DNA of 64,000 nt, taken from Toxonevra muliebris. Lineage: Eukaryota; Arthropoda; Insecta; Diptera; Pallopteridae. The notes below the pieces were generated by a model, which was given only the letters and a program-made list of their open reading frames with translations, was not told the DNA's origin and searched no databases. Made by a program: the position numbers and the translations under genes. The stretch spans positions 58,726,079 to 58,790,078 of the forward strand of contig OY829327.1 in the NCBI GenBank assembly GCA_963691655.1, read 5' to 3'. The number at the start of each line of letters is the position of its first letter. Position 1 is the stretch's first letter. Positions 1 through 9,384 of the stretch are shown piece after piece.

Positions 1-770
1 GCTGGAGCAGGCTGTATGCCAGACTCGATAATGGCATGGAACTTTGTCCAGTCAGTATGCTTCCTATTGATGAGGCTAGTAGCACCTGCAGAGTCTGTAG
101 GATCTAGTTTATCAATGGTGAAGTTAATGTAATTATGATCAGAAAAGGAGCACTCTTGCGAGACACTCCAGTCTTTCAGTAGATGTGACGAGTTTTCACT
201 TACTAGAGTGATATCGAGAACCTCCCTTCTATTTGAAGTAATGAAGGTTGGCTCGTTCCCCCTATTAGCAATAACTAAGTCATGAGTAAGGATAAAATCA
301 AAGAGGGACTCACCTCGTTCATTTGTGTCCGTGCTGCCCCACATCTCGTGATGGGCATTAGCGTCGGCACCGATGATAACCGGGGTCCGTTTACGGTTAG
401 CCTCTGCAACCAGAAGCTTCAATGTATCGTGCGGCGGTGATGTACCGTGGTCATGTGCCATGTAGCTGGAGACGATCCAGGTGGCCATGGCGTTGATCAC
501 AATAACCATGGCCACGTTGTCTTTATCGCTGAACCTGGAGAGTAAAAGAGCGTTAATGCTATTTTTGATAAGGATACAGGATCTGGGTTTACCTTGACCC
601 TCCACATACACTGTGCGGTATCCATTAATATTGAGTCCGCAAACCCGGTCATTGACGATCCATGGTTCTTGGACTAGTATGAGCTCCTCTCCTTTTTGAG
701 TCAGGCGGAGGAGCAGGGCTGCCGAGGCAGTAATGGAGTGGTGAAGATTAATTTGAATAACCTTCACCAT
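1..770 (-). CDS. LINE ORF2, N-terminal endonuclease part (runs off left edge)
   Basis: Open without a stop from the ATG at 770-768 to the window edge (256 codons). The translation reads as an apurinic-like endonuclease/exonuclease/phosphatase domain of a non-LTR retrotransposon: INLHHS near the start, LVQEPW at about residue 35, GADANAHHEMWGS in the middle, an LDITLVS segment, and SDHNYI towards the end; these are the Asn, Glu, Asp/Asn/His and SDH motifs of the family. The enzyme nicks target DNA so that the element RNA can be reverse-transcribed into the site. The reverse transcriptase should lie left of the window. The start overlaps ORF1 by 23 nt in a different frame, a typical LINE arrangement. 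The motif wording fits the R1/LOA/Jockey group; exact clade is inference. Confidence 0.9.
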   Translation of the reverse strand, partial: MVKVIQINLHHSITASAALLLRLTQKGEELILVQEPWIVNDRVCGLNINGYRTVYVEGQGKPRSCILIKNSINALLLSRFSDKDNVAMVIVINAMATWIVSSYMAHDHGTSPPHDTLKLLVAEANRKRTPVIIGADANAHHEMWGSTDTNERGESLFDFILTHDLVIANRGNEPTFITSNRREVLDITLVSENSSHLLKDWSVSQECSFSDHNYINFTIDKLDPTDSAGATSLINRKHTDWTKFHAIIESGIQPAP

Positions 771-2385
771 TTTTTGGGATGGCAATCATGGTGACGTCGG
801 GGTCCTCCTCATCAGACAAAGGAGGGGCCTCGACGTTCTCAGCGGCAAGCTCCATTTTACCGAAAAAGTCGCCAACTAGTTCGGAGGAGGACAGGGTACT
901 CCCTTCATCAGAGAGATCAGTGTCTGTCTGGGACTGGGACAAGGTCGCCAGGAAGTCCACGGCTTCTGCCGAAGGCTCTGTGACGGTTTCTTGCCCAGTA
1001 CCCAACTTGTCACATCTGTAAACCCTGAGGGAGATCGAGTCGAACCCGTAGTTGATCTCCCCCTTAGTGGTGTTAAGCGGTGAGAGCGACTCCTCATTAA
1101 GGATGATGAGTGCCTCACGGAAGTTGCCCTTGGGTTCGCTGACCTTGGCTACTCTCCAATCATGGGTGGGTAGCTCAAGGTTGCTTAACTTTATGAGCTC
1201 GAGGATTTCATCCGGCGAGGAGGGCTCAGCCGGAATCCATGCCTTGGAACGTGGTCGGTTGGGGATCTGGTCTTTAGATACAGCAGAAAGCTTTGCACCT
1301 GGCCATACCTCTCCCAACTTAGCAATGGCCAGCTTGTAAAGGTCCGCAGAGCGTTGATCTGCACAAGCTACCAACTTTATGTGGCCTTGATACCAACCGG
1401 CATCTCGGCATTTGGGCGACGGGCCTGGATTCGCCGTAACAACATCTTTGTAGACATTGCGAAGCGCCGCCTGTACCAACCTCCAGTTGTCTGGGGATAT
1501 GGTACCGTCGCTGTTACTGGAGTCAACAATGGCCCAGATAAGACCATCTTTCGCAACCTCATTAAAAGGCCGATTAAGTTTCGGCTTTGGGGTTGCCAGT
1601 CTTGGCCTTTTGGTGTCCTGACGGACAGGTTGGACAGCCTTATCAGTCGACCTTTGTCGTTTCTGACTAGCTGTATGAGGAGGTATTAGTGGAGGAGGAG
1701 GAGGGCGAGCACCAGCATTCTGCTGGGCCCATTGAAGAGCTGCCTTATCCCTTTCGGAGAGCGAAGAGGGATCAAGGGGCTCCAGCCTATTCAGGATCCT
1801 GAAGGCTGACCTTCTGGTCCTGTACGCCCGTGTTGACGCAGTAATGTGCGCGCGAGCACCAGAGGTGGAAGCGGTGCTGGGGCCTGTACTGGTGGAGGCT
1901 AAGGCCGGCTTAGTTGCCGAATCCCTGGCTACACCAGACCGGCGAACGGGCGGTGGAACAACCCTAGCACCTGGCACAGTTGCCGAAGTGGTAGGGTTGT
2001 TCGAAGATAGCGACCGAACGCTAGATGTGCTGGCGCTTTTGCTGGTGAAGGAAGAGGCCAGCTTAGTTGCTGAGGCCTTACCGGTACCAGACAAGCGAGC
2101 CTGAAGAGGAGCACCACCCGCACCCGGCACAGTTGCCTGGGTACCGAGCGTGCTCGAAGAAGGTGTGGGTCCAGATGACGACGAGGGTGGTATGCTGGCC
2201 AAAACTCTCGTCGACACTGTAGGTCTGGTGCAAGAAGCACCAGAAGATGAGCCACCAGAAGTTGAGGGTGGTGAACGTTTGGCAGGCGATTGCCTAACCA
2301 ATCTATTGGGCTCCCCATGCGGGTTGGCCTTGGGTTTTTGGGGTTTTTTATTGGACGTATTCATGATTGTTGGGTCCCCACTCAT
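748..2385 (-). CDS. LINE ORF1 (gag-like nucleic-acid-binding protein), 545 aa
   Basis: Intact 545-codon frame upstream of and overlapping the endonuclease ORF. Residues 1-200 are Ser/Thr/Pro/Ala-rich low complexity; a Lys/Arg-rich stretch with a poly-Pro run follows (about 200-270). A folded C-terminal region (about 275-470) contains GLIWAIVD, DWRVAKVSEPKGNFREALII and INYGFDSISLRVYRCD, wording I associate with the DUF4780-type domain of insect LOA-like ORF1 proteins. No CCHC zinc knuckles are visible. The product is expected to coat element RNA. Local GC is visibly higher than in the AT-rich surroundings. The absence of stops over both ORFs suggests a young insertion. Domain name is from memory of the family; LINE ORF1 identity is firm from the linked endonuclease. 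Confidence 0.87.
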   Translation of the reverse strand: MSGDPTIMNTSNKKPQKPKANPHGEPNRLVRQSPAKRSPPSTSGGSSSGASCTRPTVSTRVLASIPPSSSSGPTPSSSTLGTQATVPGAGGAPLQARLSGTGKASATKLASSFTSKSASTSSVRSLSSNNPTTSATVPGARVVPPPVRRSGVARDSATKPALASTSTGPSTASTSGARAHITASTRAYRTRRSAFRILNRLEPLDPSSLSERDKAALQWAQQNAGARPPPPPLIPPHTASQKRQRSTDKAVQPVRQDTKRPRLATPKPKLNRPFNEVAKDGLIWAIVDSSNSDGTISPDNWRLVQAALRNVYKDVVTANPGPSPKCRDAGWYQGHIKLVACADQRSADLYKLAIAKLGEVWPGAKLSAVSKDQIPNRPRSKAWIPAEPSSPDEILELIKLSNLELPTHDWRVAKVSEPKGNFREALIILNEESLSPLNTTKGEINYGFDSISLRVYRCDKLGTGQETVTEPSAEAVDFLATLSQSQTDTDLSDEGSTLSSSELVGDFFGKMELAAENVEAPPLSDEEDPDVTMIAIPKNGEGYSN

Positions 2386-3158
2386 GGCCGCTATCTCCGT
2401 CCGGATGTGTAGTCACCTTAGTGGTCCCGTGGTTATCTATGCCGAAGCAGGGAGGCCACGCGAGGGTTGGTACAAGTCCTTATGAGAGCAAGTACTCAGA
2501 GCCAGACCAGTGCTAAATGGGAGTCATCTCAACCAAACCTACACCGCCAACCGAATGGCGACGGACTTCGAACGTACCATGAGGCCTGCCAGGGTTTTAA
2601 CGGGACGGAGACAGTTGTGACCTTAAACTGGAGCCGTTCACAGAAGGTTTCACCCCGCTGCTACAAGGTCCAGAAGCCACAACCACCAGCCCAAAGCAAT
2701 CAAAAACAAATTAGGAAATAAAAGGGAGGTCCGTGGACAAATGAGGGGTCGTGCCATTTTGGTACCTGACGCCCAATCCCACTAGGGGTGAACGCCAGAG
2801 TACCCAAGGGTGTTTTGATTGACCAGATATGCAGTGACCCACATGTAGTGCACGCCAGAAAGTCTAATTCTGATTGATATCAAAAATCAAACATGTCTGA
2901 GGTGCATTACAAACAGAACCCTAACATATCTGGGTCGAGAGGGTTTGCTCCCTCCGCCTGATCTATCTTAGCCAGTTGCATATCAGACATCTGATGTGCC
3001 CTGTTATAAGATAATAGTTTACACCAGCTGGCTGACATGCAACCGTTACCAGCTGTCACCACGAGGAGGTGATAGACCACACTACCATCAGACCACTCAA
3101 TTACGGCACACATCGAGATGTATGTTAGCCCCCTTAAGTGACTGATGACTCGACAACC
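2386..3158 (-). mobile_element. Probable 5' UTR/promoter region of the LOA-like LINE
   Basis: This stretch between ORF1 and the start of the 164-bp repeat array carries no convincing gene. It shares the higher GC of the LINE rather than the AT-rich flank and ends abruptly where the array sequence begins at about 3160. I infer it is the LINE 5' UTR with its internal promoter, which would make the insertion 5' complete. The exact 5' end is not proven, as no second copy is present in the window. Confidence 0.5.
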
Positions 3159-3159
3159 A

Positions 3160-3558
3160 ACAAGGAATATAACCGTGCTGGAATTTTTTTAATGAGGATA
3201 CTTGTACCCTTATAGCATCTTCCTAGTGGAGTAACGCTAGATTTAATCCCAGCTTTATTTCAAAAGTTATGCACCAGCAACGATTCTGTCCAGTACTGGA
3301 AGAAAATTCAACTGGCTCTAGCTACAAGGAATATCACCGTGCTGAAATTTTTTTTAATGAGGATAGTTGTACCCTTATAGCATCTTCCTAGTGGAGTAAC
3401 GCTAGATTTAATCCCAGCAACAATTGAAGAGTTATGCACCAGCAACGATTTTGTCCAGTACTGGAAGAACATTTAATTCGCTCTAGCTACAAGGAATATA
3501 ACCGTGCTGGAATTTTTTTTAATGAGGATAGTTGTACCCTTATAGCATCTTCCTAGTG
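3160..3558 (-). repeat. Left arm of inverted ~164-bp tandem repeat (about 2.4 units)
   Basis: About 2.4 units of the same repeat found at 4827-5976, but in the opposite orientation. The first full unit has the subtype A segment (Gly-like reading aside, the DNA reads CAGCTTTATTTCAAAAG) and the second the subtype B segment (CAGCAACAATTGAAGAG). The arm stops abruptly at TCCTAGTG and meets the presumed LINE 5' end on the left. Together with the right arm it makes a foldback geometry. Confidence 0.9.
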
Positions 3559-4675
3559 TGAAGTTTATTTTACTTCCTAAAATAAAAGACTTTTTTAAAA
3601 TTGAAACGTGAAAATATATTCTTATAATATTATAATAAACACAATTATTTTATATAAATTCGTTTTCGGTAATATTAGGTTAGGTTGGAGTGGCTGTCGA
3701 GAGACACACTTAGGCCTGAACGGCCCATTGTGATACCACATAGTTGGACCTACAGTTTAACGCCGATTCCGAACGGCGGTGTGGCAATTTTTTATCGGCT
3801 TGGTGGTTTTGCCATTACCAACCAATGTGTGTACTTGTACACTATCTTATAATTCTCATACACTTCATATTGATAGTGAATATAAGAAAGTTATGAAAAT
3901 TAACCACCAGACGAAGACGGGAATCGAACCCGAACCTCCCAGATAAAAGTCTAGTGCACTACCCACTAGACTATCGAGGTCGTCATTTTCGGTAATATTA
4001 GAATGGAATTTTTTATGTAACTTTTAAAAATATGGCTTAGTTCTTTATTGCAAAACGTCAGTGGGTTTTACTACTAAATCGTTAAGAAATGGATGTGCAA
4101 TGAGCTGAAGTGCATATTTACATCAATAAATGCAATAAATTTACTTCAAAATCATTTAACAGTAAAACACACTGATGTTTTGCATTAAAGCTTTTAAAAC
4201 TCAGCCTCAATTTCAACACGCTTTTAAAAAAAATTCAATATTTGGACGTATCTTTTAATAAAATAAATAAAAAAAAAATACTAGTAACAAGATCTTGTTT
4301 TGTATATTATTTTATTACTTAATTGACTGATAGATTATTATGGGTAACATGTACTTCGACCTTTAAATTTACTATTCGTTAATTTATTCTATCAGAAAAA
4401 ATGTATTTTTGGGAAAATTTTGATATATGTATGTTTTAAATAATATGAACAAATTCTGAAGTATTAACTTCTTTTTGTTTTGTTCAAAAGTTTCATTAGT
4501 AATAAGAACAAAAAAAAAAAAAAAACGCACATTTGCTGCTGAATAAAGTAAAAACTACAAACAGATTTATTAACCATTTTCGACATATGACTATAGTAGT
4601 AACAGGAAATCAATTAACATTTCGGCAGTATATTGAAACTGTCTTTTCAACGGAAAAGACAGCTAGAAAAAATCA
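3559..4675. other. Core between the inverted arrays
   Basis: AT-rich DNA holding a SINE insertion (3679-3985) and, at about 4048-4190, an imperfect inverted repeat with arms of about 37 bp (TTGCAAAACGTCAGTGGG... against ...CACTGATGTTTTGCATT). A 20-bp A run occurs at 4509. A 68-codon open frame at 4533-4739 shows no recognisable domain and runs into the degenerate repeat unit. No transposase was recognised. Confidence 0.6.
3679..3985 (-). mobile_element. tRNA-derived SINE, copy 1, with perfect 16-bp target duplication
   Basis: The tRNA-like head is at the right end on the minus strand: read in reverse it has an A-box-like GATAGTCTAGTGGGTAG and a perfect B box GGTTCGATTCCCG. The body runs leftwards and ends in CCAACCTAACCTAAC. 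The element is bracketed by identical copies of TTTTCGGTAATATTAG at 3663-3678 and 3986-4001, the target-site duplication left by LINE-machinery priming. Length is 307 bp. A diverged second copy is at 8418-10104. It is not a functional tRNA gene, because the tRNA-like part continues into a conserved non-tRNA body. Confidence 0.93.
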
Positions 4676-5976
4676 GCTAGAGCCCGTTAAATGTTCTTCC
4701 AGTGCAGAACAACTGCTGGAGCATAACTCCTTAAACTGACTTGGGATTAATTCTAGTGCTGCACTACTAGGAAGAAGCTAGAAGGGGCCAAATATCCACA
4801 TTAAAAGAAATCCAACAATTTTTTTAGCTAGAGCCAATTAAATGTTCTTCCAGTACTGGACAGAATCGTTGCTGGTGCATAACTTTTGAAATAAAGCTGG
4901 GATTAAATCTAGCGTTACTCCACTGGAAAGATGCTATAAGTGTACAACTATCCTCATTAAAAAAAATTCCAGCACGGTTATATTCCTTGTAGCTAGAGCC
5001 AATTAAATGTTCTTCCAGTAGTGGACAGAATCGTTGCTGGTGCATAACTTTTGAAATAAAGCTGGGATTAAATCTAGCATTACTCCACTAGGAAGATGCT
5101 ATAAGGGTACAACTATCCTCATTAAAAAAAATTCCAGCACTGTTATATTCCTTGTAGCTAGAGCCAATTAAATGTTCTTCCAGTACTGGACAAAATCGTT
5201 GCTGGTGCATAACTCTTCAATTGTTGCTGGGATTAAATCTAGTGTTACACCAATAGGAAGATGCTATAAGGGTACAACTATCCTCATTAAAAAAATCCAG
5301 CACGGTGATATTCCTTGTAGCTAGAGCCAATTAAATGTTCTTCCAGTACTGGACAAAATCGTTGCTGGTGCATAACTCTTCAATTGTTACTGGGATTAAA
5401 TCTAGCATTACTCCACTAGGAAGATGGTATAAGGGTACAACTATCCTCATTAAAAAAATTCCAGCACGGTTATATTCCTTGTTGCTAGAGCCAATTAAAT
5501 GTTCTTCCAGTACTGGACAGAATCGTTGCTGGTGCATAACTTTTGAAATAAAGCTGGGATTAAATCTAGCATTACTCCACTAGGAAGATGCTATAAGGGT
5601 ACAACTATCCTCATTAAAAAAATCCAGCACGGTGATATTCCTTGTAGCTAGAGCCAATTAAATATTCTTCCAGTACTGGACAAAATCGTTGCTGGTGCAT
5701 AACTCTTCAATTGTTACTGGGATTAAATCTAGCATTACTCCACTAGGAAGATGCTATAAGGGTACAACTATCCTCATTAAAAAAAATTCCAGCACGGTTA
5801 TATTCCTTGTTGCTAGAGCCAATTAAATGTTCTTCCAGTACTGGACAGAATCGTTGCTGGTGCATAACTTTTGAAATAAAGCTGGGATTAAATCTAGCGG
5901 TACAGCACTAGGAAGATGCTATATGGGTGCAACTATCCACATCAAAAAAATTTCATTTCGTTGCTTGTCCTTGTAG
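4676..5976 (+). repeat. Right arm of inverted array: one degenerate plus seven ~164-bp tandem units
   Basis: Units start with GCTAGAGCC at 4676 (degenerate, 151 bp), 4827, 4992, 5157, 5320, 5484, 5647 and 5812, ending at 5976; spacings are 165, 165, 163, 164, 163, 165 and 164 bp. Two subtypes alternate by the segment after GTGCATAAC: A (TTTTGAAATAAAGCTGGG) and B (TCTTCAATTGTTGCTGGG), in order A A B B A B A. The last four units form two 327-329-bp B-A dimers that also share linker variants, so the latest expansion was by dimers. The left arm (3160-3558) is the same family inverted. Confidence 0.95.
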
Positions 5977-6231
5977 CTGGATCCATTTTAATTTTCAGAT
6001 AGAACTTGTATGAATCGTTACTTAATCATAGCTTATTCAACCTTTTAGTGGAAAAGGTAATGTCCACGTGAGAAAACATACATAAAATCGTATAAATATT
6101 TAATAATTTATTGAATTTAAGGGTTTTTAATTAGTTTTTGTGCACAAAGAAATATTTTATTTATTATTTTCTTGTCATCTGAGTCACCCTGTGTTTTGGA
6201 CAGCTGATATTTAGCGTCGTTGCTAACTTTA
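5977..6231. other. AT-rich spacer
   Basis: Unique-looking AT-rich DNA between the 164-bp array and the next MITE. No gene, RNA or repeat recognised. Confidence 0.6.
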
Positions 6232-7030
6232 CGCTAGTGCGCCTGGTTATATTGGTGCTCGGTGTTCGGCGAACACAAAAAATTATCTCCCATGCTCGGT
6301 CGAGGTGGTTACATTCAGTTGCATTTTGTCAAAATATACTCCTTTGTTTCATACTATTTTGTATGTAATGATACTGTTTTGTAAAATAACTCATTGGGTG
6401 CATTCAGAAGGTACAGCTGTTGCGCAACTGTGGCGTGTGTGTCTTCTGAATGGGTTTTTGTGAATTTCAGCTCCGTGGAGCTGTTGGCATTTCGACGCCA
6501 TTTTTTCCATCATATTATATTTCTGCTCTTTCGGGCCAACGTGTTGTCGAAAAAGATCAGCGCCGTCTATTTTTATTTATCGGCGGTTTGGCGATTTTTA
6601 GGCGGCGGCTGATAGCCGATATTTTCTTTTGTTTCGGCGGCTGATATAAAAATACTCGAATATAATATTTTAAACAATCCTATAATAAGCAAATTTATCT
6701 GTTTAATGTTATTCATATTATGAAGTTTGTCGTTCATTTATACAGTGAGTACGGCTTAGCCGATAAATCACAGCCGGTAGCAAGTAAAAACAAAGCGGCG
6801 GCGCGAAGTTGACTGAAGGCCGCATGGCGCAGGTTTCTTTCAACATGTTGAGCCTCCGGTGTGTCTTCTGAATGCAACCATTGCCACCCTGAATACTCGG
6901 TGTGCTCGGTGGACAATACACTGAGCATATCGTGTTCGGTGTGAGAGTGAGTAAAGACTCTCTCTTTGTGTTCTGTGCAACAACAATTTCATGGTGTTCG
7001 CAGAGCATACTCGCAATAGAACCACAGCCT
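6232..7030 (+). mobile_element. Palindromic MITE family 1, copy 1 (carries a nested element)
   Basis: Left end reads CCTGGTTATATTGGTGCTCGG and right end GCAATAGAACCACAGCCTAA, imperfect inverted termini sharing GGTTATATTG. Family members recur at 7031, 20728, 29250 and 43548. In this copy the sequence is interrupted after AATAACTCATTG by a 482-bp element (6397-6878). Without it the copy is about 300 bp. No coding capacity. Exact ends and target duplication are not settled. Confidence 0.75.
6397..6878. mobile_element. Nested 482-bp non-autonomous element with 14-bp inverted termini
   Basis: Sits inside MITE family 1. Ends are GGTGCATTCAGAAG on the left and, reverse-complemented, GTTGCATTCAGAAG on the right (13 of 14 match), with CATTG duplicated on both sides (6392-6396, 6879-6883). 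The neighbouring MITE copy at 7031 shows the uninterrupted sequence at the same point. The interior is richer in GCGG/CGCC than its surroundings and encodes nothing recognisable. Superfamily not assigned. Confidence 0.75.
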
Positions 7031-7315
7031 AAGCGCCTGGTTATATTGGTGCTCGGTGTTCGACGAACACAAAACATTTTCTCCCGTGCTCAGTCGAGTT
7101 GGTTACATTCAGCTCGTTGCAGAGTTGTGTTTTGTCAAAATCTACTCGTTTGCTTAATACTATTTTATATGTAATGATACTGTTTTGTAAAATAACTCTT
7201 TGCCACCCTGAATACTCGGCGTGCTCAGTGTACAATACACCGAGCATATCGTGTTCGGTGCAACAACAATTTCATGGTGTTCGCCGAGTATAATCGCAAT
7301 ATAACCACTGCCTAA
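7031..7315 (+). mobile_element. Palindromic MITE family 1, copy 2 (uninterrupted)
   Basis: Directly follows copy 1, sharing the junction CCTAAGCGCCTGG. Reads from CCTGGTTATATTGG to ATATAACCACTGCCTAAG, about 285 bp, with internal inverted motifs GTGTTCGACGAACAC and GTGTTCGCCGAG. It supplies the empty site for the insertion in copy 1. Confidence 0.78.
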
Positions 7316-8405
7316 GTGATGCCGGACTATGAAACCTATTTCCAGCGGTTCTCAAGCTTTTTTCGCGTACCATCAATGTACGATGTGGATCAAACGCGTA
7401 CCACAGAACTAAAAAAACTGTGCTTTGTGTACTTAATCTCCATCAAAACAATGGCGTAATAAGAAACATGCAACAGATTGTAAAATGTAAAAAAATGTTC
7501 AAAAATACAGAGTCTTAACTCTTTCATACTCAATGTTGCGTATATGCAACATTTACTTTTTTGTGCCATAAAGTGTTTAACAAATTTTACTATTAACGCT
7601 ATATACATTCGGTTCTGTTAGGTATTCTTCACGTTTACTTATTGCCGAACATTTGGAATTTCCTTTTTAAGTAATTTTTCTTTTCAAGGTTTTTTAACGG
7701 GCTTAATGAAACGTCATTTTTTTTCAAAGTGACTAAGTCGCAACAATGTATAAAGGGCAGGCAAATCATACGGTCGTTTCGGAACCCGCCACGATTCCAC
7801 ATTAGTGATCTTTGTGATGGTTCTCACTAGCATTTCAACATTCTATTTAAGTGTTAGATATTTGAAAACGTTACCCAGAATTACAAGGTTTTTGTTTTCA
7901 AGTATTTCCACTGAACAGAAATGATGGATGAAACTAACACAACTGTTCTTTATACTTATTTTTGTTAAAATTCTCATTGCAACTTAGTCACTTTGACAAA
8001 AAAATGACTTTTCATTAAGCCAGCTAACAAACCTTGAACTGTTAAGTATTGATGAAGTAAAGTCAAACTATGGAATATGAACAACTAGATTTCAGTTTCA
8101 TAGTCTCTAATAATAATATGTAATTTTTTTTTAATGTTTTGTCTTTAAACTCCAGCAAAGAACCTAAGTGCAGAAATTTGTAGTAAAATCTTTTGCACTA
8201 TTTAAAAAAAAAAAATTCGTTTAATTATTACTAAGCGGAAATTTTCTTTATCAAATATGTTTATAAAAAATAAGAGAATATGAAAATCAAAAAATTGGAG
8301 GAATCGTATTATCCAGTGGTTGCCTAAAGCTCCGTAGCTATTTTTTTAACCTTTAATAAAAGACAAACATATCAATATAGAAACATAAAGTTTGGTGTCA
8401 CGATT
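7316..8405. other. AT-rich intergenic DNA
   Basis: No gene recognised on either strand. Two short stretches with TTTTTTTCAAAGTGACTAAG near 7710 and CTTAGTCACTTTGACAAAAA near 7985 form an inverted pair about 270 bp apart (AAAATGACTTTTCATTAAGC on the right arm, GCTTAATGAAACGTCATTTT on the left), suggesting another unnamed MITE at roughly 7690-8030. Confidence 0.45.
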
Positions 8406-8443
8406 GTGGAGGATCTAGGTTAGGTTGGGGTGGCTGTCGGGAG

Positions 8444-9362
8444 CAGGGCCGTAGCGAGGATTTTTTTTCGGGGCGGGTATTTTCATTCGAAGAAAATATA
8501 CATATACAATTTTTATGAAACTGATGTTTAAATACAATAAATTAAATACGATGATGCATTCGATGGTCCCTATCAGACAAGAGAGAAAAGTGGATAAATG
8601 TCTTACAGCTTTAGGGAAAATTTTTGTTTCCGAGTTTTCTTAATCTTAACCTAAAAAAAAATGCCCGAAAATGACAAAAAATTCACAGAATAATCAATTT
8701 AAATTTTTTCAAATAAATATTATTCAATGTGAGTTCCAATTCATTTTTTATCGTGTAATACATAATTTCGATAACTCATTGACTTGCCATTACTGATAAT
8801 GTACCCAACCTCAAAAAAAATTATCAAAAATGTCAAAAATAGTCAGAGGCTAATTTTTTTTTGATTATTGGTGGGAATTAGGACCATTATAAATGATGAG
8901 GACCCCGGATGAGGTTGGCATATATTCCTTAAATTCGTGCAGTCATAGCATTGAAAGAGATCTTCCGAGTCGGGGTGTTCTGAGCAATAATGGGTTAAAG
9001 GATTAATTATATTTTAACATTAAGAACTTTAAAGCTGATTCGATAACACTGCCCTACATAAGTTTAGTGAACAATATGGTTCCTAGTGTTTGCGTTTTCA
9101 TGTTGAACACGAATCTGAGGTCAAAAACTTCCCATCATGGCACGTTTTAGAAAAAATGGGGATGAAACCCCTGAAAATACCGTTTTTGGCCATGACGTGC
9201 TACAAACTTCGTTCGATTTTAATTTAAAATTTATTTTTAATTTTTTTTTTATATTTGACCTTTTAGAAAGAAACCAATTGAAGCAAAAAATATTTAAAAA
9301 TCGTTCAATAGATTTTTTTTTTACTTTTTTTTCCATTCACTGGCAATCAATATCAAAAATTA
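8444..9362. mobile_element. Insertion of about 0.9 kb in SINE copy 2, unclassified
   Basis: Begins CAGGGCCGTAGCGAGG directly after SINE sequence and ends before GAACGGCCC, where SINE sequence resumes. The CAGGG start is hAT-like but no matching inverted end is found on the right, so the element may be truncated, which also fits the ~14 bp of missing SINE sequence. Interior is AT-rich with long A and T runs. No coding region supported; open frames at 9121-9397 are low-complexity Phe/Lys/Asn. Confidence 0.55.
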
Positions 9363-9384
9363 GAACGGCCCATTGTGATACCAC

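Noticed and set aside
779..1689. Plus-strand open frames across the LINE
   Set aside because: Shadows of the minus-strand ORF1, whose motifs and continuity with the endonuclease decide the strand.
3679..3690. Telomeric (TTAGG)n repeat
   Set aside because: Only two imperfect units, and they form the conserved 3' tail of the SINE in both copies. Flies also lack TTAGG telomeres.
3900..3985. tRNA gene on the minus strand (also at 10025-10100)
   Set aside because: Both have A and B boxes, but they continue into the same 220-bp non-tRNA body and have target duplications, so they are SINE heads.
4824..5583. Repeated open frames with MHQQRFCPVLEEHLIGSS
   Set aside because: They are the minus-strand reading of the 164-bp repeat. 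Unit lengths of 163, 164 and 165 bp break the frame from unit to unit, and no start or signal is conserved, so coding is not supported.
3160..5976. CRISPR array
   Set aside because: Units are about 164 bp and continuous, without unique spacers, in an insect nuclear context.
6718..7293. Several 60-119-codon frames around 7 kb
   Set aside because: All fall inside palindromic MITE copies and change frame between copies; no domain recognised.
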